Source of the DNA: Coemansia sp. RSA 922
Lineage: Eukaryota > Kickxellomycota > Kickxellomycetes > Kickxellales > Kickxellaceae
Direction: 5' to 3'
NCBI GenBank assembly: GCA_027577415.1
Contig: JANBQS010000331.1
Coordinates: 1-20,858, forward strand
DNA length: 20,858 nucleotides
Part shown: positions 8,129 to 17,114 of the stretch, piece after piece
How the letters are laid out: each line of letters opens with the position of its first letter
Numbering within the stretch: the stretch's first letter is position 1
Notes under the pieces: generated by a model
What the model was told of the DNA's origin: nothing
The model's database searches: none
The model's input: the letters and a program-made list of their open reading frames with translations, nothing else
Translations under genes and position numbers: made by a program

Positions 8129-10320
8129 ATGCAAGAGGTTGGCAACACAATCTTCGAGGGGGCCATTCATCTCCGCCCTCTTTCTTCTTTACCAAGGTGT
8201 GTTTCTCAGTGATATTAATTTGTATATGTACTATTTGGTTGTCTATTTCTCATTTTTGTTATTACAGATATAAGAGACTCGTTTATGTTATGACGAGCGA
8301 AGCCTCTGGCGCATTCAGACGACAGTGTCAGGATATGTCCGAGTACATGCGCACCCGGTTCCGCGACCTCAAATGGAGTCCCACACCCCAAGCGCTGGAC
8401 AGCATATGGGGGGACATACTAGTACACCGACAAGTGCTACAGGAGTACTGCGAGGACCTCATAACCACTCAGCCATCGGTAGCCAATGCTTTGGCAGCCG
8501 ACAGATATCTCTGGAAGATAGTCTACTACGACGCCATACTCGAATGCCGCAAGCGATTACGACTCTGCGTGCCACAACATAGCCTGTCGCAGGGGTCATC
8601 GATCGTGGGCAGTATCCGCAGCTCAGAACCGCAGAGCAGTAGTAGAGACACAAGCGTATCGGTAGACACGCCGCTCGAAGAATGGCAGCGCGAATGGTGG
8701 TCAATGGTGCTAACGACGTTGTTCAACGAGGCTCTGGGATATTTCCAATGTCTATACGATCTAGTGATACCGCAACTAAGCAGCAGAGACGCCTTGCCAT
8801 TCGCCATACAGCACCTTCGAGCCTCACAAGTACCGCTGCCACCGTCGTTTCTGATCGCGCGGCGATTGCTCGTGTATATAGGTGATATATATAGGTACCA
8901 GGTAATGTATCTACCGCAACTGGCATACGGCAGCGCGGGGCCTGTAGACACGGCAGAGCTTATAGACTTGGCGCGATGTACGTACGCCCGGGCAACAGCC
9001 ATGTACTTTGACAGTGGACGGGCGTGCATGCAAATGTCACTGCTCTGTATATGCGCGCACCAGCGGTTCTCTGCAATGTTCTGGCACATGTGCGCATTAT
9101 GCTACGCAGACCACCAGCACATGTGCACCAACGCATTGGCAAAAGTGGCTGCGGAGAACAGTGACGATGATGATGACGACGATCCGATCGAATTGTTAGT
9201 GGTAGAGCTGGCGCAAGCTGTGATGGCAGGCAAGAGCGACGAGGCTGACGAGATATACGGGCAATTGCTCGATGTGCTTAATGCTGATTTGGAGGAAGCG
9301 AAGAGCGGGACGGCAGTGGTCAACCTAGACGCGGATTTCTGGGAGCGCGAGTACCAGCTTAGCGTGGCATTGGCGGCGCTTCTGACATCAACGGTGTTAG
9401 GCCAGGCGAAAGGTCGGCATGTGGCTCGGATCCAGGACTTGGTATCAGTGCTGGTGCAGCGGCAAGTGCTGTGCCTACATCAAGCATTGGTGCTGGGCGA
9501 GGATGCTCACAGCGTATATCCGGCGATCAGCGTATGCGTGTGGATAGACCTCTGGCGCTCTACCCCATTCCTCACAGACTGGCTGGACACACGGCCAGCC
9601 AGCGGTCAGGCATTGCTTACGTTGTTGGCCCAGCTGATAGTGGATAATTTAGATGGTAATGAGCAGGTGGATGGTATTGCGCAGTCGGTGCTGCCGCATG
9701 ACGTGTCGCTGATGGGGTGGGTGACGCTACGCAAGGTGCAGAAGCATCTGCGCTACGAGGATATCAAATGCGAGAAACTGTGGCCGGATCCACGTGCTAC
9801 GACCCGGGTAGTGCTCGCGCGAGTACACCTGCTGATGCAGATGCTGGCCGACAGCCAGGTGGTTCCTGTACCTCAGTCGCGAGAAGCAGTTGTAATGGAT
9901 GGTGTATATGTTGTGCCTGACTTTGAATTTTGGTGCCAGCGGCTGACGCAGCTACAAAAGTGGGCGCAACCAGGCAGCGGCCATACGGTTGTGCTGGCAG
10001 CAGCTGTTCGGCAGCAGCTCCAAGCAGATGGAAGCGCTGGGGCAAAGGCGGCGCTCGACTTTGTACGGATTATGAAGGTTGCTGAGTGGGAGGGCTTGGC
10101 GCGGTGGGAGGACGCCATGGCGTATTTGGCAGCCGAGGTCGATGGCGATAACGATGAGCGGCCCACCACGTCGGATGTGCCAGAGGAGGCCCGCGGACCG
10201 CTGTCGTGTGCGCTGCAGCTGTGGCATGTGGCGGGAGTGCAAGGCGGGGTGCTCCTGGCAACGGACAACGAGGAGATGGAGTTCTATGCATCCTGGTTCG
10301 GACTAGGCTGCGTGTCCTGA
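8129..10320 (+). CDS. EST1/SMG5-SMG7 family protein (NMD or telomerase factor), one likely intron
   Basis: The core matches the EST1/SMG 14-3-3-like and helical-hairpin region: LWKIVYYDAI, then RRLLVYIGDIYRYQ, then CTYARATAMYFDSGRACMQ with repeated TPR-like helices, and ALCYADHQHMCTNALAKV. An acidic run (SDDDDDDD) follows. No PIN nuclease domain is present at the C-terminus, so it resembles SMG7/EST1/EBS1 more than SMG5 or SMG6. These proteins bind phosphorylated UPF1 in nonsense-mediated decay or act with telomerase; the sequence alone does not say which. Preferred model: exons 8129-8196 and 8268-10320 (706 aa), with donor GTGTGT, acceptor TTACAG and a TATTAAT branch site; this keeps the frame open across the intron. 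The alternative is a start at ATG 8290 (676 aa), preceded and overlapped by a two-codon upstream ORF (8285-8293). The 3' end overlaps the hydrolase-like gene by 37 bp. Confidence 0.8.
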
Positions 10321-11519
10321 TTCTTGACGCATGCGCGGATGTCTTCTAGCAGCGACTGAGCCAGGGCTGAGCGCGGGGCAAGCAGGGCGATTGCAGGGTC
10401 GACGCGGCGCAGGTTGGCATAGATTTTCATTTGCACGTCGGGGACGCCGACGGCGCACAGCTCGCGGAACATGCGTTGGCTCTGGGCCAGCTCAAAGGTC
10501 GAGTCGAGCCGGCCATGGATCAGCAGCACGGACCGCGGGAACAGCTCCGGCGGCAGCACGGCCGATCGCCGCCGCAGGGCGCGCACAGCCAGGGCGGGCG
10601 ACCAGGCTTCCTCCTCGCCGGTTGCAAAGGCGCGGGCGGCGGCGGTGAGATGCTCGATGCAGCGGTCGGTCTCGTAGCGGCGCTGGGCCACGACGTCGTA
10701 CACGCCCGACACCAGCACCAGGCCAGCAACGCGCTGAGGGTGGCGGATTCTTTTTACCATGCGCCTGAGAGCTGCGTCAGCCTCGGCCGACGCCAGCAGC
10801 TGCGCCCCGCGCGCCATGCGGTCAGCCTGGGCGTACCACGTCCGCAGCGGCGCGGCCAGGCTGTACATGGCGCAGAGGTGGGCGCCAGCACCACAGCCCA
10901 TCACATGCACGCGCGCAGCGTCGGCGCCAAAGTTGGCAGCGTTGGCGACCACCCACTGCACGGCGACGTGGAAATCCTCGAGCGCGTCGGCGGGGCTGCC
11001 CTGGCTGCCCACCCGCGGCAGGACGACGAACAGCCCGTCGCCGCACAGTGTCTGTGCCATGGGCCGGTACATGCGGGCGCGCTTTGTCCGCGACCACCGG
11101 TACCCAGGGAATATCACCACTACGGCGCCAGTGGCTGTGGACAGCGGCACGAAGAGGTCCAGCCGGTGCTTGGCCAGCGGCCCGTACTGAATGTCGCGCA
11201 CCGCTGTGTCTTGCGCTCGCGTTGAGCGCGACAGCTTGGCTGCTACAAACGCCCACACGAGCGCCGCTGTGGGACCGCCCAGCCCGTCCAGCATCCCCGC
11301 CCAGAGCGCCTGTCCGCATCGGAACACTCGCCGCGGGTCCACTGGCAGTACTTTGACAAAGTTCTTCCGCGCCCGCGGGTCGTGGGTCCACGTGTATATC
11401 CACACCACTGCGTACCCTAATACTGTTATCGGGACGGCGAACGGCAGCAGCGCTAGTGCAGCGCCTAGTACTCCGACGTACCACGCACAGGTACGCCAGG
11501 ACCACAGTTTTCGTGCCAT
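10284..11519 (-). CDS. Membrane-anchored alpha/beta-hydrolase-fold protein, catalytic residues lost
   Basis: A 411-residue protein. Residues about 10-45 are hydrophobic (one or two membrane segments), followed by a basic linker and an alpha/beta-hydrolase domain (about 125-400) resembling the isoprenylcysteine methylesterase-like/carboxylesterase group. The nucleophile elbow, usually G-H-S-A-G, reads GCGAG (208-212), so the Ser position is Gly210. The usual HGG oxyanion motif is replaced by FPGYRW. The acid is present in HGRLD (D339). The His expected near the C-terminus is Arg372 (in NLRRVDP). Fold-defining strands and the GAHL helix after the elbow are intact, so this looks like a maintained non-enzymatic relative and not a decayed gene. 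The ATG at 11519 is used; the frame is open upstream to 11567 without an ATG. GC-rich; convergent and overlapping with the EST1-like gene, divergent from the lysine gene. Confidence 0.8.
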   Translation of the reverse strand: MARKLWSWRTCAWYVGVLGAALALLPFAVPITVLGYAVVWIYTWTHDPRARKNFVKVLPVDPRRVFRCGQALWAGMLDGLGGPTAALVWAFVAAKLSRSTRAQDTAVRDIQYGPLAKHRLDLFVPLSTATGAVVVIFPGYRWSRTKRARMYRPMAQTLCGDGLFVVLPRVGSQGSPADALEDFHVAVQWVVANAANFGADAARVHVMGCGAGAHLCAMYSLAAPLRTWYAQADRMARGAQLLASAEADAALRRMVKRIRHPQRVAGLVLVSGVYDVVAQRRYETDRCIEHLTAAARAFATGEEEAWSPALAVRALRRRSAVLPPELFPRSVLLIHGRLDSTFELAQSQRMFRELCAVGVPDVQMKIYANLRRVDPAIALLAPRSALAQSLLEDIRACVKNQDTQPSPNQDA

Positions 11520-11908
11520 GTACTCTAATATAATCGCCGAGTCTTGCTCTGTGGAATGTGTGAACAATTGAATTTATAAAATAAAAAAGGTTCTTTAACG
11601 AAAGAAAGGACTACTGTTACGTGGGGAAAGGGAAGAGGATCCGCTTGAGATCTTCTGACTTCTTTGAACGGCACCAGAACATTTGGCAGAAGCTAATTGG
11701 CCTGCTCTCTTTTTACAGACATGTGATCCGCTCAATAGACACCAAGCTGGCCTTAGCGCACGTGTCACAAGACCTGCTCCTCCGATTCTGTTTGTGCAAC
11801 GGTTTCCCACACCAAGCGACGACGGTGTGGGAACTTGATGCGAAACGATGATGCTACGATATGGTGGCGGATTTCATGATGGCGCTGCCGTGGGAAACGC
11901 TGAAAGTT
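11520..11908. other. Divergent intergenic region, hydrolase-like / lysine-degradation gene
   Basis: No gene is supported here. It contains a perfect 10-bp inverted repeat, TTCCCACACC (11804-11813) and GGTGTGGGAA (11824-11833) with a 10-nt spacer, followed by a related GTGGGAAA at 11890-11897. These lie 76-105 bp before the TATA box of the lysine gene and are candidate regulator-binding sites. Confidence 0.45.
11804..11833. promoter_or_regulatory. 10-bp inverted repeat upstream of the lysine-degradation gene
   Basis: The arms are perfect complements with a 10-nt spacer. The spacing puts the arm centres 20 bp apart, about two helical turns, which suits a dimeric factor. The regulator is unknown, and the sequence does not match the yeast Lys14 site as I know it. 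Confidence 0.4.
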
Positions 11909-11922
11909 TATAAAAGGCCTGC
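11909..11922 (+). promoter_or_regulatory. Extended TATA promoter of the lysine-degradation gene
   Basis: TATAAAAGGCCTGC lies 122 bp before the ATG and is followed by a strongly C/T-rich leader (11925-11985). The TATAAAA-R-R-CCTGCT string matches the core promoters of small-protein genes A and C. Confidence 0.65.
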
Positions 11923-12030
11923 TCGCTCCCCCGGTTATCTCAATTCTATTCAAAACATCTCCTATTCCCTCTCTTTTTTATTCTTCGCAAATAAGGAACA
12001 ACAAACCGTATACGCTAATTTTTATTTACT

Positions 12031-15000
12031 ATGCTGTCCGCCTTGTGTGCTCCAGCTGCCACTGCTAGGCTGCGCTTGCGTGCCAGCGGTCCACTACTTT
12101 CTCGACTTCATCGTGCATCTCTAGCCACGCAAGCAACTAACCGGTCTCCCCTAGTTATTGGTATCCGCCGCGAGGACAAGAACCGCTGGGAGCGTCGTGT
12201 GGCACTAACACCCGCGCATGTCAAAGAGCTGATTGCCGAGACCGGCGCCCAAGTAATCGTGCAGCCGTCGAACACTCGTATCTTCAACAATGCCTCCTTT
12301 GTTGCTGCTGGCGCTACGATCAACGAGGATCTTTCCCACGCTGACGCTATCTTGGGTATCAAAGAAGTGCCTATCGATAAACTGATTCCGTCTAAAACCT
12401 ACGTCATATTCTCGCACACTCACAAGGGCCAGAAATACAACATGCCAAGTCTCCAGGCGTTTTTGGACAAGGGTATCCGCCTAATCGACTATGAGCTAAT
12501 GGTTAACGAGGAAGGGAAGAGGCAGGTGCTTTTCGGTAAACATGCTGGCTATGCTGGTATGATCGATGGACTACATGGTCTGGGTCAGAGACTGCTGGCC
12601 TTGGGATATAATTCTCCATTTATCCATATGGGCCAAGCCCATGTTTATCCTAACCTCGAGTGCGTGCATACGAAGCTCCGTCATGTCGCTGATATTATCG
12701 AGGACCAGGGTCTGCCCGACGCCTTTGCTCCTATGCTGTTTACCTTCACGGGATCGGGTAATGTGACGCAGGGTGCCCGCGCCATCTTTGACGACCTCCC
12801 GCACGACAACGTTACGGTCGACGAGCTGCCGTTTATTGCCAAGGACCGGTACAACGATCGTTACCGCCGTCGGCTGTTGGCGCTGCAAGTGAATGCCCAG
12901 GACTACGTCGAGCGTATTGATGGCGGGCCCTATAGCCGTGAGGAGTACCGCGAGTATCCGGAGCGCTATCGGTCAGTGTTTGCTACAAAGATCGCACCGT
13001 ATACGTCTATGCTGGTTAATGGCATTTACTGGGAGTCCAAGTATCCTCGTCTCATGACGACTAAGGATTTGGCGTATATCCAGCGTCAGCGTGAACTGAG
13101 GACTAGGATGTTGGCGATCGCTGATATTAGCTGTGATATCGGCGGTAGTTTGGAGTTTATGAGCCATGCGTCGACTATTGACTCGCCCTTCTTTTACGTC
13201 GATGCTGTTAATGGCTTGGAACACAAGGATATTGAGAAACCAGGTGTCCAGATTAATTCTATTGATAATCTGCCTACTGAGTTGCCGTTCGAGGCTAGCA
13301 AGCATTTCGGCGACTCATTGTACCCCTATGCCAAGGCACTGGTAAGTAAATGATTGTGTGTATGATGTTTTTGGTTATGATGTGGATATTAACTTTATAT
13401 TGTTATTTGTAGGCTTCTGGAGACCTCAAGCACCCGGTGATTAGCCATGCTATTATTTGTCAGGACGGAGCGCTGGTTGAACAGCATAAGCATTTGGAGA
13501 AGAGTTTGGCTGAATCTGGCGGTCTGCGTGTCGCCAATACTCAGAGGAAGCGCGTGCTCTTGGCTGGCTCTGGCATGGTCAGTCAGCCACTAGTCGATTA
13601 TCTGGCGAGTAGCAAAGACACTGACATTACCATTGGTATGAGAAACCATTAACTGTGCACATTTATTCTCTCTCTTTTTTTAATATGCATGAACACATGT
13701 ATAATACCACTTACTAAAGTTTTTTTGTATTTTTTTTGTTTGTAGCGAGTAATGATCTCAGTGAAGCCAAACGCTTGGCTTACCAGTTTCCCAATACCGT
13801 AGCCGCACTTCTCGACGTATCGGATTCTAGGGCATTAGACCAGTTGATTAAGGACTGCGATGTGGTAGTGAGCCTGGTACCTGCGCATTTGCACCCGCGG
13901 TTGGCTGATGCTGCTATCCGTCGTGGCAAGCATATGGTGACTGCGAGTTACATTTCGCCCGAGATGCAAAAGTTGGATCAGGCTGCACGCGACGCGCAGG
14001 TATCCATTATCAGCGAGATCGGACTGGACCCTGGTATCGACCACTGCAGCGCGATGAAGATAATTGACGAGGCGAAAGCGCAGGGTGGCAAAATCCGGTC
14101 GTTCATCTCGTGGTGTGGCGGACTGGCGGCACCCGAGCACAGCAACAATCAGATCGGGTACAAGTTCTCGTGGTCTCCACGCGGCGTACTCACCGCTGGA
14201 CTCAACCCCGCTCAGTACAAGGCTAATGGGCAGATGCATGGGATCGCTGAGGGCAAGCTGTTTGAGAACAGGTTTAGGAACGTGCCTTTATACCCCGGCT
14301 TTGCTTTCGAGGGACTGGCTAACCGCGATAGCTTGCAGTATGCGGAGCCGTATGGTTTGGACCTAGAGAATATGGACACTATGTTCAGAGGTACGCTGAG
14401 GTATGAGGGTTACTCGGAGATTATGGACTGCTTGCTGAGACTCGGATTCCTCAGCCTCGACCCCAAGTCTCATGTTAGCGCGGCGTCCGCCACAGAGTTC
14501 CTAACCCGCGTTATTGGCAAAGGTGACCTCAGACAGGTGCTAGCCCAGCGCCTGGCTCTTCCCGTGTCTGACCCGTTGGTTAGTAGGCTGATATTGGCGC
14601 TAGAGGAATTCGGTATGCTATCCTCTGGGTCTCCTATCACTGCGGCTACGTCTCTTGATGCCATGTCCAAGATCCTACAGAACTCGCTTAAATTGAACCC
14701 TGGCGAGCGTGATATCGTTTGCTTGTTCCACGAATTCGGTATCGAAAATCTCGATGGCTCTTATAGTGTGCAGACTTCGTCCTTGGTTGCCTATGGTGAT
14801 GCTGAGTCGGGTGAAACTGCTATGGCGAGGACTGTCGGTGTTCCGGCGGCTATTGCTACTCGTCTGTTGTTGGAGGATAAGGTCGCTACTAAGGGTGTTA
14901 TTCGCCCGACTATTAAGGAAATCTACGAACCCCTGCTACAGAGACTGGAGGCTAAGGGCTTGGTATTTGCGGAGCATACAAAGAATGGTGTGCACAATTC

Positions 15001-15031
15001 GTTGCAGCACAGAATGAAGTGGACAAAGTAA
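12031..15031 (+). CDS. AASS: Bifunctional lysine-ketoglutarate reductase/saccharopine dehydrogenase (AASS)
   Basis: A 939-residue fused enzyme in three exons: 12031-13341, 13413-13635 and 13746-15031. All junctions follow GT..AG and the joined frame is exact (2,820 nt). Intron 1 has ATTAAC and intron 2 TACTAAA as likely branch sites. Residues 1-35 are Arg/Ser/Ala-rich without acidic residues, a typical mitochondrial presequence. The reductase half begins at VIGIRREDKNRWERR and includes QPSN, FSHTHKGQ, RLIDYE, HAGYAGMIDGLHGLGQRL and FTGSGNVTQGA. The dehydrogenase half begins with a Rossmann motif (GSGMVSQP, from 489) and carries TASYISP, GLDPGIDH, WCGGLAAPEHSNN and KFSWSPRGV. Order and length match animal AASS, which converts lysine plus 2-oxoglutarate to saccharopine and then to aminoadipate semialdehyde and glutamate. 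Well-studied fungi encode these activities as separate Lys1 and Lys9 proteins used for biosynthesis, so the fusion is notable. Confidence 0.93.
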
Positions 15032-15080
15032 TATTTTAATATATTATTATAACCTTTTAAAAATAATATTATGTGGTATT

Positions 15081-15470
15081 CTACTGTCCATTATTTTTTG
15101 AAATTATTGATTTTGCTACACTCGTTATTATATCGTAGTCGCTTTGTTCTATTCCTTGGTGACTTGTTCTATATCTATTCCATACATCTGTGCGAACTAG
15201 TAGAAAATAAGTATCACCTGAAATACGTACTTTACTGTTTTCTCCTCTAGGTTTGCCTTTCGTATAGTAGTAGACTATTCCCATACCGGTATCTTTGTCG
15301 GTGGTAGCGATGAAAACACATTTGTTTGTCGTTACGTCCCCTGGATAGCGCTTCTTTACATATGCCGCTGTATCATGGCACTCGTTTACATTCACTGTCA
15401 TGTCTTCTCCGAGCTCCATACCGCTTTGATGATGTTCTAATATAAGTACTGGGCATTTCATAGTAGACAT
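15081..15470 (-). CDS. Small-protein family member B (unknown function)
   Basis: A 129-residue protein, apparently intact. It starts MSTMKCPVLILEH, matching MLCPVFVLT of gene C and EYPVFILEN of gene D. A YVKKRYPGDV helix, the core CVFIATTDKD with VYYY, a strand DTYFLLVR and a C-terminal DYDIITSVAKSI follow, all in the family order. The frame is open upstream to 15617, but that segment is a pyrimidine-rich leader read as hydrophobic residues; the ATG at 15470 fits the paralogues. The upstream region lacks a canonical TATA; the closest match is TAAAAAGAAATCCTGG around 15556-15571 (minus strand), at the corresponding position. It is convergent with the lysine-degradation gene, 49 bp from that gene's stop, in AT-rich sequence. 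Function not recognised. Confidence 0.68.
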   Translation of the reverse strand: MSTMKCPVLILEHHQSGMELGEDMTVNVNECHDTAAYVKKRYPGDVTTNKCVFIATTDKDTGMGIVYYYTKGKPRGENSKVRISGDTYFLLVRTDVWNRYRTSHQGIEQSDYDIITSVAKSIISKNNGQ

Positions 15471-15740
15471 TATTGTAATAAAATAAAAAAATGTTTTGAG
15501 TAAATATAAAAAAAAAAGAGAGAGAGGAGAAAAAAGGGGGAGGGAATTGGCAGCACCAGGATTTCTTTTTAGGCCAGACATGAGGACTTTGGCAACAGTG
15601 AGAAAAATTGCACGCACCTACCATCCAATTCTGAATTGCTCTTTGAGCTCAAAGGCCAAAAAAGAATTATGTCAAATGATTGGCTTTCTGCGGCCCCACC
15701 CCCTGCAGTCAGCAGACAAAGCATTGCAATCAAGGGGTTC

Positions 15741-15924
15741 ATAGGTGTACATACCTATTTTAAATGACATTTCCAAAAAAAAAAAACTTAATTTCTTGTT
15801 GTAGCAAAAAAGGTTTACTTTTACCTAGTTGGCTGCTACAACTGGCTACTAAAAGGAATTTAATGGAGTCAGCAAGTTTACTCACTCCAACAACAACTAG
15901 TAGCTCCCACAAGGCCTAGATGCT
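15741..15924. other. AT-rich spacer between family genes B and C
   Basis: No gene seen. Parts of 15795-15940 resemble 17988-18095: a TGTTGTAGCAAAA-type start, then AACTAGTAGCT (15895-15905; 18064-18074) and CGATGTTCTC (15929-15938; 18084-18093). The second landmark overlaps the stop-codon region of gene C. Confidence 0.45.
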
Positions 15925-16392
15925 TCACCGATGTTCTCTGACTTTATTCCCAGGGGTCAAAAGCTCTTTAATCTCTTCAATAATTTCTTCCGACACTACT
16001 ACATCATCGGTTGGATGTTCTAAGAGTGCTTTTAGTTCTTCTATTCTTCTTTCTATCGCCATTTTCATAATCACTTCATATTTACTAAGCTCATTATTTA
16101 TGCTCAGCAAACAGTAGTTATCAAAGACCATTCTCTTGCAAAATACGAAACATATATGTTCTGATATTGTAATGTCTCTACCAGCTTCATAGCCATTATA
16201 ATGATTATAATATTTCACTTTATTATTAGTGGCCACATGGAAAGGGGGTGCTTTTGTTTCTGTTTTTAGTAATAAGGTTCTCATGAACTTTGCAGCCTCG
16301 TCACAAGTAGTCTGTGTTACCTCCTGGTATCCCATCGGTTCTATGCGATAATCTACTTCATTGTATGTTAGAACAAACACTGGACACAACAT
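15925..16392 (-). CDS. Small-protein family member C (unknown function), with extended C-terminus
   Basis: A 155-residue protein starting MLCPVFVLTYNE. The family core is clear: DEAAKFMRTLL helix, FHVATNNKVKYYNHY, strand ICFVFCKR, and SKYEVIMKMAIERR. It differs from the others in a C-terminal extension of about 40 residues (KALLEHPTDDVVV..., EEIIEEIKELL) that is strongly acidic and predicted helical, possibly a coiled coil. The ATG at 16392 is chosen by homology with MKCPVL of gene B; the two codons upstream are open but lack an ATG. A canonical TATA box lies 121 bp upstream (16513-16521). No signal peptide. Intact throughout, so it is the best candidate in the cluster for a functional protein. 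Function not recognised. Confidence 0.7.
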   Translation of the reverse strand: MLCPVFVLTYNEVDYRIEPMGYQEVTQTTCDEAAKFMRTLLLKTETKAPPFHVATNNKVKYYNHYNGYEAGRDITISEHICFVFCKRMVFDNYCLLSINNELSKYEVIMKMAIERRIEELKALLEHPTDDVVVSEEIIEEIKELLTPGNKVREHR

Positions 16393-16501
16393 TAGCAAAA
16401 CTTGGATAATAAAGCTGTGCGAGTTTAAAATACTAGGAAAACTTTAATAGCTTGAAAAAAAAAAACGTGAGAGTGGAGAAGAGGAAGAAAAAAAGAGCTG
16501 G

Positions 16502-16521
16502 CCTCCAGCAGGTTTTTTATA
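16502..16521 (-). promoter_or_regulatory. Core promoter of small-protein gene C (extended TATA)
   Basis: On the minus strand this reads TATAAAAAACCTGCTGGAGG, about 121 bp before the ATG, followed by a long C/T tract. It matches the promoter of gene A over TATAAAAA and CCTGCTG. Confidence 0.65.
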
Positions 16522-16704
16522 ACACAGGAAGAGGAGACCAGAGTAAAAAAAAAGTGAGAGGTGCTTCCCACTCCCCCCAACAAATATTTTCAAAGAATCT
16601 CTTTTTTTTTTGCCAAAGTCTTTGATTCCTTTCTTCAAAACACTTGTCCAATCCAGTGAAGACTGGAGTATAAATTGCTGCTCGACTGGAGTGCACACTT
16701 GGAT

Positions 16705-16870
16705 GGGATGTGCTTTCACTCAAAGCCAAATAGCAAATTATTTTTAAAAGGATTCTCAGCTTGGCCGCAGCATTTGGCGAAAGAAAAAAGTGAAAGGTGG
16801 CAGTTGGGTTTAAAGTCTCCGTTCCTATTTTCAAATGTGCCTTTGCCCAAGCTAGTGCGAAGGAGAAAAA
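16705..16870 (-). repeat. Upstream repeat of small-protein family, copy C
   Basis: A diverged copy of the upstream block of genes A and D. Conserved landmarks are TGCTTTCACTCAAAGCCAAA (16711-16730), CTCAGCTTGGCCGCAG (as in copy A), GGCAGTTGGGTTTAAAGTCTC (as in copy D) and TTTTCAAATGTGCCTTTGCCC, in which the central palindrome seen in copies A and D is broken. Confidence 0.65.
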
Positions 16871-16904
16871 GTTGGTTGGTTTTGTGATGGGTACACTTCT
16901 GGGC

Positions 16905-17100
16905 GTGTCAGCAATTGTCTCTGTTATAGTGGGTAGTTCTCCGGAGCTCTACATACATTTCTATATTGAGGGTAATATATTGTTCTATAATTTAAAATAG
17001 GCTACCAACAGGGCTCTAAAGAGTGTCCGTAGGTTGTGCCCTACTGAAATGGACATTACCACCTGTTTGAGGATAGCAGGATTTTCACTCTTTGTGCATT
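16905..17100 (-). repeat. 3' flank repeat of small-protein family, copy 2
   Basis: A duplicate of 75-260. It contains the same palindromic GTAGTTCTCCGGAGCTCTAC at 16933-16952 and the same AATATATTGT...TATAATTTAAAA tract. It abuts the upstream repeat of gene C on one side and the end of gene D on the other, consistent with head-to-tail duplication of gene units. Confidence 0.72.
16985..17098 (-). pseudogene. Orphan C-terminal remnant of a small-protein family gene
   Basis: An open stretch of 37 codons ending in TAG (16985-16987), immediately preceded by an in-frame TAA (17099-17101). Its translation, around AILKQVVMSISVG and ending AYFKL, matches the post-stop frame of gene A (AILKHVVMSVSVG, ending ACFKL), with mostly conservative changes and the same stop. 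There is no start codon or 5' part of a gene attached. I read it as the 3' end of a deleted family copy lying behind gene D; a spliced 3' exon is possible, but I see no suitable junctions. Confidence 0.55.
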
Positions 17101-17114
17101 AACTGAGTTACATC

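Noticed and set aside
8526..9089. Minus-strand open frame of 187 codons within the EST1-like gene
   Set aside because: Antisense to conserved helical-repeat coding sequence; no recognisable protein features.
10431..11225. Plus-strand open frame of 264 codons opposite the hydrolase-like gene
   Set aside because: GC-rich shadow. Composition is His/Gly/Gln-rich without domains; the minus strand carries the recognisable fold.
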